A DNA stretch of 64,000 nt from Mycolicibacter minnesotensis (GCF_010731755.1 NZ_AP022589.1:2480001-2544000); one strand, 5' to 3'. Positions 1 through 9,260 are shown, numbered from the stretch's first letter. Notes: generated from the sequence alone by a model not told the origin. Translations and numbers: made by a program.

Positions 1-7
1 GTGCGGG

Positions 8-625
8 TCAGAAGGCAACGGTAAACCCATGCCGAAAAACCAGATCCGCGGTCAGGTCCGGGCGCTCTGAGAGTGGCCAGGATTCGACGGTGAACGGTGC
101 GGCGCCGAAGAACGCGTAATTGACCGAGGTCTCCGGGGTGGTACGCGAGCGATAGACGATGGCATCCGGGCATTCGTCGGGCTCAGGCCACCAGCGCCGC
201 ACGGCGTCGGCCAATTGCTGGCAGGTCGCCCAGACCGCCTCGTGCTGGCCGGTGTTGATCTGGTCGTCGACGCCGAGGGCATCGAGGTTGCGTTCGGTGC
301 GGAGGTCGAGCACCCGCAAGTGCCGTGCGGCAGAAAGGCGCACCAAGTGGTGGCGGGCGTGGTCGCCGGGGATCATCAGGCCGGTCAGTCGGTAGCGCTC
401 CCGGAAGGCACCGACAAGATCGGTTGCCGCGTAACGCGTGCGGAATGCCGCAGACGGTGAATCGAAGCGGTAGCGCGGGTGGGTGAACCCGTCCCACGTC
501 CACTGGTCGGGATGCTCGGCGTCGAGACGCCACAGCGGCGTCCCGGCAGTGATCCGGCGGCGGCGCAGTCCGCTGGGTCGGGTCTGGGGCAGGGGCGCCC
601 GATACCCAGGGGGAAGCTCAGGCAC
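8..625 (-). CDS. RES-domain toxin of a RES/Xre toxin-antitoxin pair
   Basis: A protein of about 205 aa that fits the RES family: an N-terminal 'PLWR' segment, then an Arg/Tyr-rich 'HPRYRFDS' and 'FRTRYAA' stretch and a conserved C-terminal core. RES toxins (for example M. tuberculosis MbcT) degrade NAD+; that role is from the family, not shown here. I chose the GTG at 623-625 because it overlaps the stop of the upstream antitoxin gene in a GTGCCTGA arrangement, which implies translational coupling; the frame stays open further upstream but that part lies inside the antitoxin gene. The gene is second in a two-gene minus-strand operon. Whether it is an active toxin is not visible. Confidence 0.75.
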   Translation of the reverse strand: MPELPPGYRAPLPQTRPSGLRRRRITAGTPLWRLDAEHPDQWTWDGFTHPRYRFDSPSAAFRTRYAATDLVGAFRERYRLTGLMIPGDHARHHLVRLSAARHLRVLDLRTERNLDALGVDDQINTGQHEAVWATCQQLADAVRRWWPEPDECPDAIVYRSRTTPETSVNYAFFGAAPFTVESWPLSERPDLTADLVFRHGFTVAF

Positions 626-1130
626 CGAGCGCGGTGAGCAGTCGGCGTGCGTCCGCCGCGGTCTCGGGGTGGCGCAGCGCCTCGGCGATCGAGACACCGC
701 CCAATTCATCATGGGTAAGCCGCATGATCCGGTCGGCGGCCAGCGGATCGGTGGTGAAGCGACCCAGCAGTTCCAGGATCTCGGGCAAGTCGCGGCGCAG
801 TTGGGCGTCGTCGAATTGCCAGGCCGGAAACCAGGTCTGATTGCCCACGGCCGCGCCGATCAGCTTGCCGCGACTACGCAGCCGATGCACCGCCTGCGGC
901 GTGCCGAGCCGCAGCAGTTCCTGGGCCTGGGGGGTGGGCAATGCCCCGGCGACGAAGTCGTCGACCAGGGCGGCGCGACGCTGATCGTTGAGTGCGTGGG
1001 CGGCGATGCGCTCCAAGGTGCCCTGCGGGACCGTGGGTGCCTCGAGCAGCGCATCGAGGACCTGGGCGAACCCGGCGTCGGTGCGGGCGCGTTCGGCTAC
1101 CTGGCGGGCGATCGGTGCGACGATGGGCAT
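618..1130 (-). CDS. Xre/MbcA/ParS-type antitoxin, partner of the RES toxin
   Basis: About 170 aa. The C-terminal third (about residues 120-170, 'LAADRIMRLTHDELGGVSIAEALRHP...') resembles the toxin-binding domain of Xre/MbcA/ParS antitoxins, where a hydrophobic helix pair ends in a short cap that docks into the RES toxin. The middle part could be a DNA-binding helical region. The ATG at 1128-1130 is used; a GTG at 1149-1151 in the same frame would add seven residues and neither start has a strong ribosome binding site. The last bases overlap the RES gene, the usual antitoxin-first order. Autoregulation is expected from the family but no operator was identified. Confidence 0.7.
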   Translation of the reverse strand: MPIVAPIARQVAERARTDAGFAQVLDALLEAPTVPQGTLERIAAHALNDQRRAALVDDFVAGALPTPQAQELLRLGTPQAVHRLRSRGKLIGAAVGNQTWFPAWQFDDAQLRRDLPEILELLGRFTTDPLAADRIMRLTHDELGGVSIAEALRHPETAADARRLLTALGA

Positions 1131-1178
1131 GCGATCGATACTACCCGGCACCGACCGCTATTGAAACAATCGAAACAG

Positions 1179-2039
1179 TTAGTCATGGCCGGGCCTGCGC
1201 CGGCGGGTCAGCGCCCGCCAGCCCAGCGCCCCAGCAGCTAGGGCGACGATCGCGCCCAGCAGCGGCCAGACGCCTAAGGCGTCGACCTGATCGGCCAGCC
1301 AGGACTGCACCGCGCCCGCCGCCCCGATCAGCGGATCGTCGGGGTCGGCACCGGCGAAGTACAGCCGGATCTCGTAGTAGCCGTAGTAGCTCACGTACAA
1401 CCCCGTCAGCAGCACGACCACCCCGGCGATCCGGCCCACATACGGCAGCACCCGTCGCAACGCCGAGCTTGCCGCCGAACCCGTCAGCGCCACCGCGATG
1501 GCCGCGACACCGACAGTGATGCTCATGCCGGCGGCGTAGGCGATGAATGCCAGCAGCCCGGCGAGCATCGATCCCTGCCGGAAGGTCGTGCTGATCACGG
1601 CCAGGAACGGCGCGATGGTGCACGACAGGGAGGCCACCGCATAGCCGACGCCGTAGCCGTACATCGATCCCAGGTGCGCCGTGGGAGTCCCCCCGGCCGC
1701 GGCGGGCAGCAACACGGCGAGGTCGCGGCCCGAGACCAGCCACACGCCGATGGCCAGCAGTGCCACACCGATCACCACGGTGGCGAACGGCAGATACTTC
1801 TGCGCCGAGGCGATCAACGGCGAGACCACCAACCCGAAGATCCCGAACACCGTCAAGAATCCGGTCGCCATCACGACGGTGGCCAACCCCGCCCTGGCCA
1901 GCGCGACCGGGCGCGACGTCTCGCCGCTGCTGGCGATCACCAGGCCCAGATATCCGGGCAGGAACGCAAAGCCGCACGGGTTCAGTGCCGCCACGAGCCC
2001 GGCACCCAGAGCGAAACTGAGTGTTGCGGTGTCGATCAC
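1179..2039 (-). CDS. ccdA: CcdA/DsbD-type membrane electron-transfer protein
   Basis: 286 aa, highly hydrophobic with about six membrane segments. It carries the two conserved membrane cysteines of the CcdA/DsbD family: 'NPCGFAFLPGY' (Cys about 22) and 'LSCTIAPFL' (Cys about 140). These shuttle electrons from cytoplasmic thioredoxin to extracytoplasmic thioredoxin-fold proteins. The GTG start at 2037-2039 overlaps the stop of the upstream thioredoxin-like gene (GTGA), so the two are translated together and probably act together. The same pairing is known in M. tuberculosis (Rv2877c/Rv2878c), although at another locus. C-terminal Arg-rich tail is cytoplasmic by the positive-inside rule. Confidence 0.85.
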   Translation of the reverse strand: MIDTATLSFALGAGLVAALNPCGFAFLPGYLGLVIASSGETSRPVALARAGLATVVMATGFLTVFGIFGLVVSPLIASAQKYLPFATVVIGVALLAIGVWLVSGRDLAVLLPAAAGGTPTAHLGSMYGYGVGYAVASLSCTIAPFLAVISTTFRQGSMLAGLLAFIAYAAGMSITVGVAAIAVALTGSAASSALRRVLPYVGRIAGVVVLLTGLYVSYYGYYEIRLYFAGADPDDPLIGAAGAVQSWLADQVDALGVWPLLGAIVALAAGALGWRALTRRRRPGHD

Positions 2040-2548
2040 GAACCGGTCAGAGCCTGCAGCCGCCTGCTGAGTTCGGCTTCGGGCAGCGAGCCCGTCACCA
2101 CCTCCACCCGCCCGTCCGGGTGGATGAAGGCATAGGCGGGCTGACGCGTCACCCCGAACCTGGCCCAGACCGCGGCGTCGGTGTCGGCCAGCTCGGTGAA
2201 CTCGTCGACGCCGTAGCGGGTGGCGAACGCCCGCAGCGCATCCAGCCGGTCCTGCGCGCCGACTCCGACGAAGGTGACCTTGGTGTGTTCTGCGGCCATT
2301 CGAGCGACCATCGGCGCATCGCGCTGGCACAGCGGGCACCACGGCGCCCAGAACCACAGCACGGCCGGCCTGCCGCTCAGGCTTGCGCCGGAAAACGGTC
2401 GGCCGTCGAGGGTCTGGGCGGCGAAATCCAGTTGCGCGTTCTCGGCCCGCGTCTGTGAACCGCATCCGAAGATCAGGACGGCGATCGCTGCCACCGCCAT
2501 GAGCAGAACGGCCGATCGGCGGCGCCCAGAAGCCGTGTCAGAGGGCAT
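2036..2548 (-). CDS. secreted thioredoxin-fold lipoprotein (MPT53/DsbE-like)
   Basis: 170 aa with an N-terminal signal: basic 'RRR', a hydrophobic stretch, and a lipobox-like 'IFGC' with Cys about 29, so it is likely lipid-anchored outside the membrane. The thioredoxin fold follows with the redox motif 'WCPLC' (Cys about 71 and 74) and a downstream cis-Pro region ('TRQPAYAF'). It should oxidise or isomerise disulfides in exported proteins, with the overlapping ccdA gene supplying electrons. Start is the ATG at 2546-2548. The family has both oxidases and reductases, so the direction of the reaction is unresolved. Confidence 0.8.
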   Translation of the reverse strand: MPSDTASGRRRSAVLLMAVAAIAVLIFGCGSQTRAENAQLDFAAQTLDGRPFSGASLSGRPAVLWFWAPWCPLCQRDAPMVARMAAEHTKVTFVGVGAQDRLDALRAFATRYGVDEFTELADTDAAVWARFGVTRQPAYAFIHPDGRVEVVTGSLPEAELSRRLQALTGS

Positions 2549-2639
2549 ACCGGCGAGTATGCCACCGTCCCCTGCGAATCTGAGGTTGTGCCATGGCGCA
2601 CGGTTTCGAAGACCGAACCGGAAGGGCATGCTGGAAGCC

Positions 2640-3089
2640 ATGAATCGAAGCCAGATCACCGAGCAGATCATCGCCGCCCGCATCGCGAAAGGCTTGACGT
2701 GGCAGGAGTTGGCCGACGCGATCGACAGGCCGGTGGTCTGGACCACCTCGGCACTGCTGGGCCAGCATCCCATTCCTGCCGAGCTGGGCACCGTCCTGGC
2801 GGGGTTGCTTGGGCTGGACTCGTCGGCGGTGCCGGTACTGGCCGCAGTGCCGATGCGCGGCGGGCTCACTGCCCCGCCCACCGACCCGACCATCTACCGG
2901 CTCTACGAGGCGGTGGGCGTCTACGGTCCGGCCATCAAGGAACTGATCCATGAGCAGTTCGGAGACGGCATTATGAGCGCGATCAACTTCAGCCTGGACT
3001 TCGAGCGCAAACCGCATTCGGGCGGTGACCGGGTGGTGATCACCTTCGACGGTAAATTCCTTCCCTACGAATGGAATTCAGCGGACTGA
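2640..3089 (+). CDS. cynS: cyanate hydratase (cyanase)
   Basis: 149 aa, about the length of E. coli CynS. Cyanase converts cyanate and bicarbonate to ammonia and CO2 as a cytoplasmic decamer. The N-terminal helical domain (about 1-75) precedes the catalytic domain, in which the three catalytic residues are all present: Arg 87 and Glu 90 in 'TIYRLYE', and Ser 113 in 'IMSAINF'; spacing matches the E. coli enzyme shifted by nine residues. I chose the ATG at 2640; an in-frame ATG at 2628, preceded by GGAAGGG, would add four residues. It is transcribed divergently from the thioredoxin-like gene, with about 90 bases between them. Confidence 0.93.
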   Translation: MNRSQITEQIIAARIAKGLTWQELADAIDRPVVWTTSALLGQHPIPAELGTVLAGLLGLDSSAVPVLAAVPMRGGLTAPPTDPTIYRLYEAVGVYGPAIKELIHEQFGDGIMSAINFSLDFERKPHSGGDRVVITFDGKFLPYEWNSAD

Positions 3090-3099
3090 GTGCCCGCTG

Positions 3100-4137
3100 A
3101 TGGTTGATCGCCCGGCGGCCGGCGCCCGGCCCCCCACCGCAGACCTGGTGCTGTCCGGCGGGGGAGTGCGCTTTGTGGGACTGGTCGGCGCGGTCGTCGC
3201 GCTGATGGACGCCGGCTACTCGGTGCAGCGCATCTCCGGGGTGTCCGGCGGCTCGGTGGTGGGCACGATTCTGGCCGCCGCTGTCCAGGGTGACCAGTTG
3301 ACCCCGGCTCAGCTCAAGGAACTGGCGCTGTCGGTACCGCTGCGCGCCTGGCGTGACGCGGGGCCGATCCCCGTGGTGGGACCGGTGTGGGGATTCTTGC
3401 GCGACAGCGCCCTCTACCGCGGAGATGTCGCCCATGCGTGGATCCGCAGCGAGTTGGCGAACCTGGGAGTGCGTTCCTGGGGCGATCTGGCCTACGACGC
3501 TGACAACCTGGCGCCCGAGCGGCGCTACCGTGCGGTGGTCACCGTGACCGACGTGACCACCGGGCAGTTGGTCCGGCTGCCGTGGGACTACCGGCGGGTC
3601 TATGGCCTCGATCCTGACGAGCAATCGGTCGCCGACGCGGTGCGGGCCTCGATGGCGGTGCCGTTCTTTTACCGCCCGGTGACGCTGACCAGCTCCCACG
3701 GCCTGCGATCCACCCTGGTAGACGGTGGAGTGCTGTCCAATTTCCCGATCTACACCTTCGACCGGCTCGACGGCCGCCCTCCGCAATGGCCCACATTCGG
3801 CATCACGGTGGTCCCCGAACTCTCCGACGGGTTGGGCGCCATGGTCCCGGTGCTGCGGCCGCTGCGGCTGTTCGGACAATCCCTGCTGTTGGAGAACCTG
3901 ATCAGCACCATACTGGTCGGCCATGACCAGACGTACCTGAACCAGCCGGGGGTCAGCGTGCGGGCCATCAAGGTCAACTCCACCGACGTCAGTGTGCTGG
4001 ACTTCGACATCTCCCGCGACCGGCTGGAAAAGCTCTACGACAACGGTTACGCCGCCGCAACCGATTTCCTGTCGACCTGGGATTGGCCTGCCTACCTGCG
4101 GCGCTTCCGCGCAGCGCGCTACCCCGAGGCCGACTAG
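3100..4137 (+). CDS. patatin-like phospholipase
   Basis: 345 aa. The patatin hydrolase signature is complete: oxyanion-hole glycine run 'SGGGVRF' (about 19-25), nucleophile elbow 'GVSGG' with Ser 49, and the catalytic Asp in 'VDGG' (Asp 208). Such enzymes act as serine lipases or acyl hydrolases on membrane phospholipids with a Ser-Asp dyad. No signal peptide is seen, so it is probably cytoplasmic or membrane-peripheral. It starts 10 bases after cynS and is likely co-transcribed, but no functional link to cyanate is apparent. Substrate is unknown. Confidence 0.85.
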   Translation: MVDRPAAGARPPTADLVLSGGGVRFVGLVGAVVALMDAGYSVQRISGVSGGSVVGTILAAAVQGDQLTPAQLKELALSVPLRAWRDAGPIPVVGPVWGFLRDSALYRGDVAHAWIRSELANLGVRSWGDLAYDADNLAPERRYRAVVTVTDVTTGQLVRLPWDYRRVYGLDPDEQSVADAVRASMAVPFFYRPVTLTSSHGLRSTLVDGGVLSNFPIYTFDRLDGRPPQWPTFGITVVPELSDGLGAMVPVLRPLRLFGQSLLLENLISTILVGHDQTYLNQPGVSVRAIKVNSTDVSVLDFDISRDRLEKLYDNGYAAATDFLSTWDWPAYLRRFRAARYPEAD

Positions 4138-4158
4138 ATCAATCCGGCGAGCGCAGGC

Positions 4159-4992
4159 TCAGCTGCGGTGCTTGCCCAGTTCCGCGCTGGCATCGCCGAG
4201 CCGCACCGTGATGTCGGTGTTGCCGGCGGCCTCCAATTGCTCGCGGCCCCGCAGCCGGTCCTGGATCTCGCGGGCTGCCCCGTTGATCCGCTCGATCTCG
4301 CCGCGGAACATGTCCGGACGGGTTTCCTTGCTTGCGTAGTGGAAGTAGCTGAGCAGGCTGCGCAGTAGCTCCAGCTTCTGCTTCTCCCGCTTGGCCAGGT
4401 CATGTGTCGTCATCAACTCGACCCGACGTACCGGAGGCAGGTCGGCCCAGTCCAGGACCACCTTGTTCTCGTAGCGTGCCTGCTTGCCACGCCGCCCGAA
4501 CCAACTCTTCGGCTCGCCGGGGCTGTCGGCGTAGCTGATGGTTCCGGTGAAGCGCGATTCGATGCCTTCGCCCAGCTCGGCCCGGTCGATCGCCGAGTCC
4601 CACACCGTGCGCCACTCCTGGTTTGGGGCCAGCACGGTCAGTTCTTCGGGCAGCTGCAGGGCTACCACGTCGGCGTAGCCGTCCGAGGCGGTCTCGTAGC
4701 GCGCCACGGTGGGGGGCTGGCTGAACGAGAACCGGATGTCGTAGGCGGCGGTCTTGCCGAAGTTGCGGACCACCAGCTCGATGACGTGCCAGTCGGCGGC
4801 GTGTGGCTCCATGAACATCGCCACGTGCGGGCGGCTCTGCTCGGCGGCCAGCCGGCGGTTGCGCTGCAGCTGACGGTTCAGATAGAGCAGCGCCAGCACG
4901 GTGATGACGATGGCCAGCCATGCGGCCCACGCCAGCCAGGCATCTGCGCCCGCGTGCGCGACGTCATACAAGCGGTCCTCAACTGATCCCAT
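4159..4992 (-). CDS. membrane-anchored protein of unknown function
   Basis: About 277 aa. One N-terminal membrane segment (about residues 15-38, 'AWLAWAAWLAIVITVLALLYL'-like) is followed by a charged soluble domain of mixed beta and helical character, and the C-terminal 60 residues look helical and highly charged. I do not recognise a catalytic motif. The start at 4992 is favoured by AGGGGA seven bases upstream; an alternative ATG at 5007 would overlap the glyoxalase stop (ATGA). It lies directly downstream of the glyoxalase gene on the same strand and is likely in its operon. Confidence 0.7.
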   Translation of the reverse strand: MGSVEDRLYDVAHAGADAWLAWAAWLAIVITVLALLYLNRQLQRNRRLAAEQSRPHVAMFMEPHAADWHVIELVVRNFGKTAAYDIRFSFSQPPTVARYETASDGYADVVALQLPEELTVLAPNQEWRTVWDSAIDRAELGEGIESRFTGTISYADSPGEPKSWFGRRGKQARYENKVVLDWADLPPVRRVELMTTHDLAKREKQKLELLRSLLSYFHYASKETRPDMFRGEIERINGAAREIQDRLRGREQLEAAGNTDITVRLGDASAELGKHRS

Positions 4993-5003
4993 CAGCCATC
5001 CCC

Positions 5004-5762
5004 TCATCCGCCCATCAGCATGCGCCACCGGTCCAGGCTTCCGGCGCTGAATACGTAGTTGGACCGCTTGACTTCCGAGAGCGCGGCGCTCGGGTCGGCG
5101 GAATACCAGTGGCCGGGGAACACCGTCGGGTCGCCCGGCAACGCAGCCAACTGCTGCAGGCTGCGATACATCTCGTCGGAGTCCCCGCCCGGAAAGTCGG
5201 TGCGGCCGCAGCCCTCCAGGAACAGAGTGTCGCCGGCCACCAACCGGCCATCCAGCAGGAAGCACTGGCTGCCCGGCGTGTGGCCGGGGGTGTGCAGGAG
5301 CTCGATGTCGATGTCGCCGACACTGACCCTGTCGCCGTGGTCATGTGCGGTCAGGTCCGACAGTGGGATCTCTGTCACCCGCGAAACCCACTGAACCTCA
5401 TGGGTGTTCACGTGCACGGGGACGCTGACCCGCTCCAGAAGCTCGGCCAGGCCCTTGAGTTCGAAGCCCATCATCTTGCCGCCCACGTGATCCGGGTGGT
5501 GATGAGTGACCAGCACGCCGGACAGGCGCATGTCGTCGGCCTCAAGGATGTCGAGCAGATCCCCAGCGGCATAGGCCGGGTCGATCACCACAGCGTCGCC
5601 GGTCTGTCGATCGCCGATCAGGTAAGCGAAGTTGCGCATCTGCGCAGCGATCGGGTCGCCGGCCGCGAAATCGCGTCCGGAGAGCAGCTGGCGGAAGTAC
5701 AGCCGGTCGGAATCGGGCACGCCCTTCAGCCTAAAGCAGCCCGACGATGGCAAGTGCGGCAT
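5004..5762 (-). CDS. metallo-beta-lactamase-fold hydrolase (glyoxalase II-like)
   Basis: 252 aa. It carries the metal-binding 'THHHPDH' motif (residues 86-92) and further ligand segments 'HTPGHTPGS', 'GDTLF' and 'FPGHW' typical of the glyoxalase II branch. Mycobacteria lack glutathione, so the thioester substrate is more likely a mycothiol or other thiol adduct; this is inference. Its position next to tRNA-Thr, tRNA-Met and rpmG matches the M. tuberculosis gene Rv0634c. The ATG at 5762 is used, though an internal start near residue 15 is possible since the first residues are not typical. Confidence 0.88.
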   Translation of the reverse strand: MPHLPSSGCFRLKGVPDSDRLYFRQLLSGRDFAAGDPIAAQMRNFAYLIGDRQTGDAVVIDPAYAAGDLLDILEADDMRLSGVLVTHHHPDHVGGKMMGFELKGLAELLERVSVPVHVNTHEVQWVSRVTEIPLSDLTAHDHGDRVSVGDIDIELLHTPGHTPGSQCFLLDGRLVAGDTLFLEGCGRTDFPGGDSDEMYRSLQQLAALPGDPTVFPGHWYSADPSAALSEVKRSNYVFSAGSLDRWRMLMGG

Positions 5763-5806
5763 ATGCAGTGTTGGACCCGCCCGTGAAAGCGTCCTGTCGT
5801 CGCGGT

Positions 5807-5836
5807 TTGGCGACCTCGTGGGCGAGGTTGTAACCT
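5807..5836 (+). promoter_or_regulatory. SigA-type promoter of the tRNA-Thr/tRNA-Met/rpmG unit
   Basis: A -35-like TTGGCG (5807-5812) and a -10-like TAACCT (5831-5836) are separated by 18 bases and sit about 40 bases before the tRNA-Thr gene. No other good match lies in this intergenic stretch. Confidence 0.5.
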
Positions 5837-5878
5837 TCTACAGGCTTGCAGCGCCCGAAGGGGTTGCTGTGGGTGACC

Positions 5879-5951
5879 GCCCCCTTAGCTCAGTCGGCAG
5901 AGCGTTTCCATGGTAAGGAAAAGGTCAACGGTTCGATTCCGTTAGGGGGCT
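5879..5951 (+). tRNA. tRNA-Thr (GGT)
   Basis: A complete cloverleaf can be drawn: acceptor GCCCCCT pairs with AGGGGGC, the anticodon loop is ATGGTAA giving GGT, and the T loop reads GGTTCGATTCC. It is followed after 39 bases by tRNA-Met, the same order as in M. tuberculosis. CCA is not encoded. Confidence 0.95.
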
Positions 5952-5990
5952 CGGTGGACGCCAGTCGGTGCGCCGACTAGCGCCGATCGG

Positions 5991-6064
5991 GGCGGTGTAG
6001 CTCAGCTGGTTAGAGCGCACGACTCATAATCGTGAGGTCGGGAGATCGAGCCTCCCCACCGCTA
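5991..6064 (+). tRNA. tRNA-Met (CAT), elongator type
   Basis: Cloverleaf with anticodon loop CTCATAA (CAT). The acceptor GGCGGTG pairs with CACCGCT, ending in a G-U pair. The initiator's hallmark of a C1-A72 mismatch is not present, so this is an elongator tRNA. It lies between tRNA-Thr and rpmG. Confidence 0.92.
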
Positions 6065-6098
6065 CTGCAAGCAATACGACATGTGAAGAGGGACAGAC

Positions 6099-6266
6099 GT
6101 GGCCTCCAGTACTGATGTGCGGCCGAAGATCACCTTGGCCTGCGAGGTGTGCAAGCACCGTAACTACATCACCAAGAAGAACCGCCGTAACGACCCCGAC
6201 CGGCTGGAGCTGAAGAAATTCTGCCCCAACTGCGGCAAGCACGAGTCGCACCGCGAATCTCGCTAA
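6099..6266 (+). CDS. rpmG: 50S ribosomal protein L33
   Basis: 55 aa with a GTG start at 6099, preceded by GAGGGACAG. The two zinc-ribbon pairs are intact ('ACEVCKHRN' and 'FCPNCGK'), so this is the zinc-containing (C+) form of L33. It sits in the large ribosomal subunit near the E site. Its place between tRNA-Met and hadA is the conserved mycobacterial arrangement (rpmG2 in M. tuberculosis). In mycobacteria C- and C+ paralogues are exchanged under zinc limitation; no Zur box was noticed here. Confidence 0.95.
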   Translation: MASSTDVRPKITLACEVCKHRNYITKKNRRNDPDRLELKKFCPNCGKHESHRESR

Positions 6267-6278
6267 GCAGGCCGAGCC

Positions 6279-6755
6279 GTGTCGTTGGCTGATCGCCTCG
6301 CCGGGAAGCACTACCGCTATCCCGACCACTACGAGGTGGAGCGGGAAAAGATCCGCGAGTACGCGCACGCGGTCAAGGCGGTCGACCCGGCCAGTCTCGA
6401 CCTGCGCGCGGCGGCAGGGCTCGGTTACGAGGGCTTGGTGGCCCCGCTCACCTATATCTCGGTCTTCGGCCACATGGCCATTTCTGGGTTCTTCGAGCAC
6501 TGCGGCGTCGAGGTGTCTGACGCGCAGATCGTTCAGGTCGACCAGAAGCTGGAGTTTCTCCAGCCGATCAAAGAGGGCGACCGACTGTATTGCGACGTGT
6601 CGGTCGAGTCGATCCGTCGTGCGCACGGTACGGACATCATCATGACCAAGCAGGTTGTCACCAACCACGCCGGTGACATCGTGCAGAAGACGTATACGAC
6701 GCTGGCGGGTCGCGCCGGCGATGGAGATAAGGGTTTCACCGATGGCGTTGCGTGA
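6279..6755 (+). CDS. hadA: (3R)-hydroxyacyl-ACP dehydratase subunit HadA
   Basis: 158 aa with a GTG start at 6279. HadA is the non-catalytic, substrate-binding hotdog subunit that pairs with HadB to dehydrate 3-hydroxyacyl-ACP during FAS-II elongation of mycolic acid precursors. It matches the mycobacterial protein in length and order, and resembles HadC downstream ('YRYPDHYEVEREKIREYAHAVKA'). It overlaps hadB by 14 bases. In M. tuberculosis HadA mutations give resistance to isoxyl and thiacetazone; this is background on the target, not a phenotype call. Confidence 0.95.
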   Translation: MSLADRLAGKHYRYPDHYEVEREKIREYAHAVKAVDPASLDLRAAAGLGYEGLVAPLTYISVFGHMAISGFFEHCGVEVSDAQIVQVDQKLEFLQPIKEGDRLYCDVSVESIRRAHGTDIIMTKQVVTNHAGDIVQKTYTTLAGRAGDGDKGFTDGVA

Positions 6756-7170
6756 GTTCAGTTCGGTCAAGGTCGGCGATCAGCTGCCCGAGCGGGTCAT
6801 CCCGCTGTCGCGACAGGATCTGGTCAACTACGCCGGTGTGTCCGGTGACCTCAACCCGATCCACTGGGACGACGAGATCGCCCAGCAGGTGGGGCTGGAC
6901 ACGGCCATCGCTCACGGCATGCTGACCATGGGGCTCGGTGGCGGTTACGTCACGGCCTGGGTGGGTGACCCGGGTGCGGTGACCGAATACAACGTGCGCT
7001 TCACCTCGGTGGTGCCGGTGCCCAACGACGGCAAGGGCGCTGAGATCACCTTCAGTGGCCGGGTGAAGTCGGTGGATCCCGAATCGAAGACGGTGAGTAT
7101 TGCGCTCACCGCCACCACCGGTGGCAAGAAGATCTTCGGGCGGGCGGTCGCATCCGCAACGTTGGCCTAG
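6742..7170 (+). CDS. hadB: (3R)-hydroxyacyl-ACP dehydratase catalytic subunit HadB
   Basis: 142 aa, the same length as in M. tuberculosis. It contains the hydratase-2 motif: catalytic Asp and His in 'SGDLNPIHWDDEIAQ' (about residues 34-48), then 'AHGMLTMGL'. HadB forms the active HadAB and HadBC heterodimers of FAS-II in the cytoplasm. The start overlaps the end of hadA by 14 bases, so synthesis of the two subunits is coupled. Confidence 0.96.
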   Translation: MALREFSSVKVGDQLPERVIPLSRQDLVNYAGVSGDLNPIHWDDEIAQQVGLDTAIAHGMLTMGLGGGYVTAWVGDPGAVTEYNVRFTSVVPVPNDGKGAEITFSGRVKSVDPESKTVSIALTATTGGKKIFGRAVASATLA

Positions 7171-7182
7171 GGACGCGCGGCG

Positions 7183-7683
7183 ATGGCAATCAAAACTGAT
7201 ATCCGGGGCATGATCTGGCGATACCCCGAGTCGTTCGCGGTGGGCCGCGAGAAGATCCGTGAGTTCGCCCGGGCTATCAAAGCCGAGGATCCGTCCTGTT
7301 TCGATGAGGCCGAGGCCGCCAAACTGGGCTACGACTCGCTACTGGCGCCGCTGACCTTCGTGGCAATTCTGGCGAAGCTGGTGCAATCGGACTTCTTCAG
7401 GCACGTCGACACCGGCTACACAACTATGCAGATGGTTCAGGTGGACCAGGGGTTCACCTACCGCAAGCCGATCAAGGCCGGCGACACGCTCTACGCCCGG
7501 ATGGAGATCGCCTCGGTCAATGAGCGTTTCGGTGCCGACATCGTCACCACCCGCAACATCTTGACCAATCAGGACGGCGATGTGGTGCTGGAGGCCTTCA
7601 CCACGATGATGGGTCACGACGGCGACGATTCGGTCAATCTCCGGTGGGACGCCGAATCCGGTCAGGTAGTCCGAACAGCCTGA
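7183..7683 (+). CDS. hadC: (3R)-hydroxyacyl-ACP dehydratase subunit HadC
   Basis: 166 aa, paralogous to HadA along its length ('YPESFAVGREKIREFARAIKAEDPS', 'LGYDSLLAPLTF'). With HadB it forms the HadBC dehydratase that works on longer, late-stage meromycolic chains. It starts 12 bases after hadB and ends the hadABC operon. The next feature downstream is tRNA-Trp. Confidence 0.96.
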   Translation: MAIKTDIRGMIWRYPESFAVGREKIREFARAIKAEDPSCFDEAEAAKLGYDSLLAPLTFVAILAKLVQSDFFRHVDTGYTTMQMVQVDQGFTYRKPIKAGDTLYARMEIASVNERFGADIVTTRNILTNQDGDVVLEAFTTMMGHDGDDSVNLRWDAESGQVVRTA

Positions 7684-7842
7684 TTAGTAACTGGCCCACG
7701 CGGCGAGGTACACTCAGATTTCGGGGTTTTCCCAGCATTAGCGCGCTTTCCGTGATGCGAACGGGGGGCGCGCGAATTGTGTGAGCCGGAGACGGCACAC
7801 AGGTGAAGCACCCGAACCCATAGGTTGGTGCGCCAACCGCGA

Positions 7843-7915
<73 letters not shown>

Positions 7916-7992
7916 CTGACGTGCCATGGTGGACACTGGACATCATGCGCGGAACGGCAACGAGGTAAGCGCGAACAACGAAGGAGCATGCG

Positions 7993-8442
7993 GTGACCGA
8001 CGAGCTCGACCGTCCCGACGCCGCAGCCGACGGCGACAGCGATACCGAATCCGGTAGCGGCAGTCGCACGGCCGTGGCGAACAGGCAGGTCGGCGACCCG
8101 CTGCGGCCCACGGGCAAGCGTTCCCGGCGCCGTGTCGGCGGCGACGCCGACGTGGACTCGACTGCCATCGAACTGGACGCCGAAGACGCCGCGGACGCCG
8201 AGAAGGCCAAGAAGAAGAAGGCCAAGAAGAAGGCCGAAGGTCCCTCGCGCAACCCGTTCGTCTACGTCTTCAACTTTCTCAAGCAGGTCGTCGGCGAACT
8301 TCGCAAGGTGATCTGGCCGAACCGCAAGCAGATGGTCACCTACACCGCGGTGGTGCTGGCTTTCCTGGTCTTCATGGTGGCGTTGGTCGCCGGGGCAGAC
8401 TACGGATGGGCCCGCCTGGTGCTGCTGGTGTTCGGCCAGTGA
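7993..8442 (+). CDS. secE: preprotein translocase subunit SecE
   Basis: 149 aa with a GTG start. The N-terminal half is a low-complexity acidic and Lys-rich extension ('KAKKKKAKKKAEGPS' near residues 72-86), as is normal for mycobacterial SecE. The C-terminal 60 residues contain the conserved amphipathic region 'VVGELRKVIWPNRKQM' and a single membrane helix. SecE clamps SecY in the export channel. It is followed 23 bases later by nusG, the standard secE-nusG operon. Confidence 0.96.
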   Translation: MTDELDRPDAAADGDSDTESGSGSRTAVANRQVGDPLRPTGKRSRRRVGGDADVDSTAIELDAEDAADAEKAKKKKAKKKAEGPSRNPFVYVFNFLKQVVGELRKVIWPNRKQMVTYTAVVLAFLVFMVALVAGADYGWARLVLLVFGQ

Positions 8443-8450
8443 AGTTATAG

Positions 8451-9260
<810 letters not shown>

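Noticed and set aside
7684..7842. promoter for tRNA-Trp/secE at 7684-7714
   Set aside because: Only a -10-like TACACT is convincing; the possible -35 (TTAGTA) is 19 bases away and weak.
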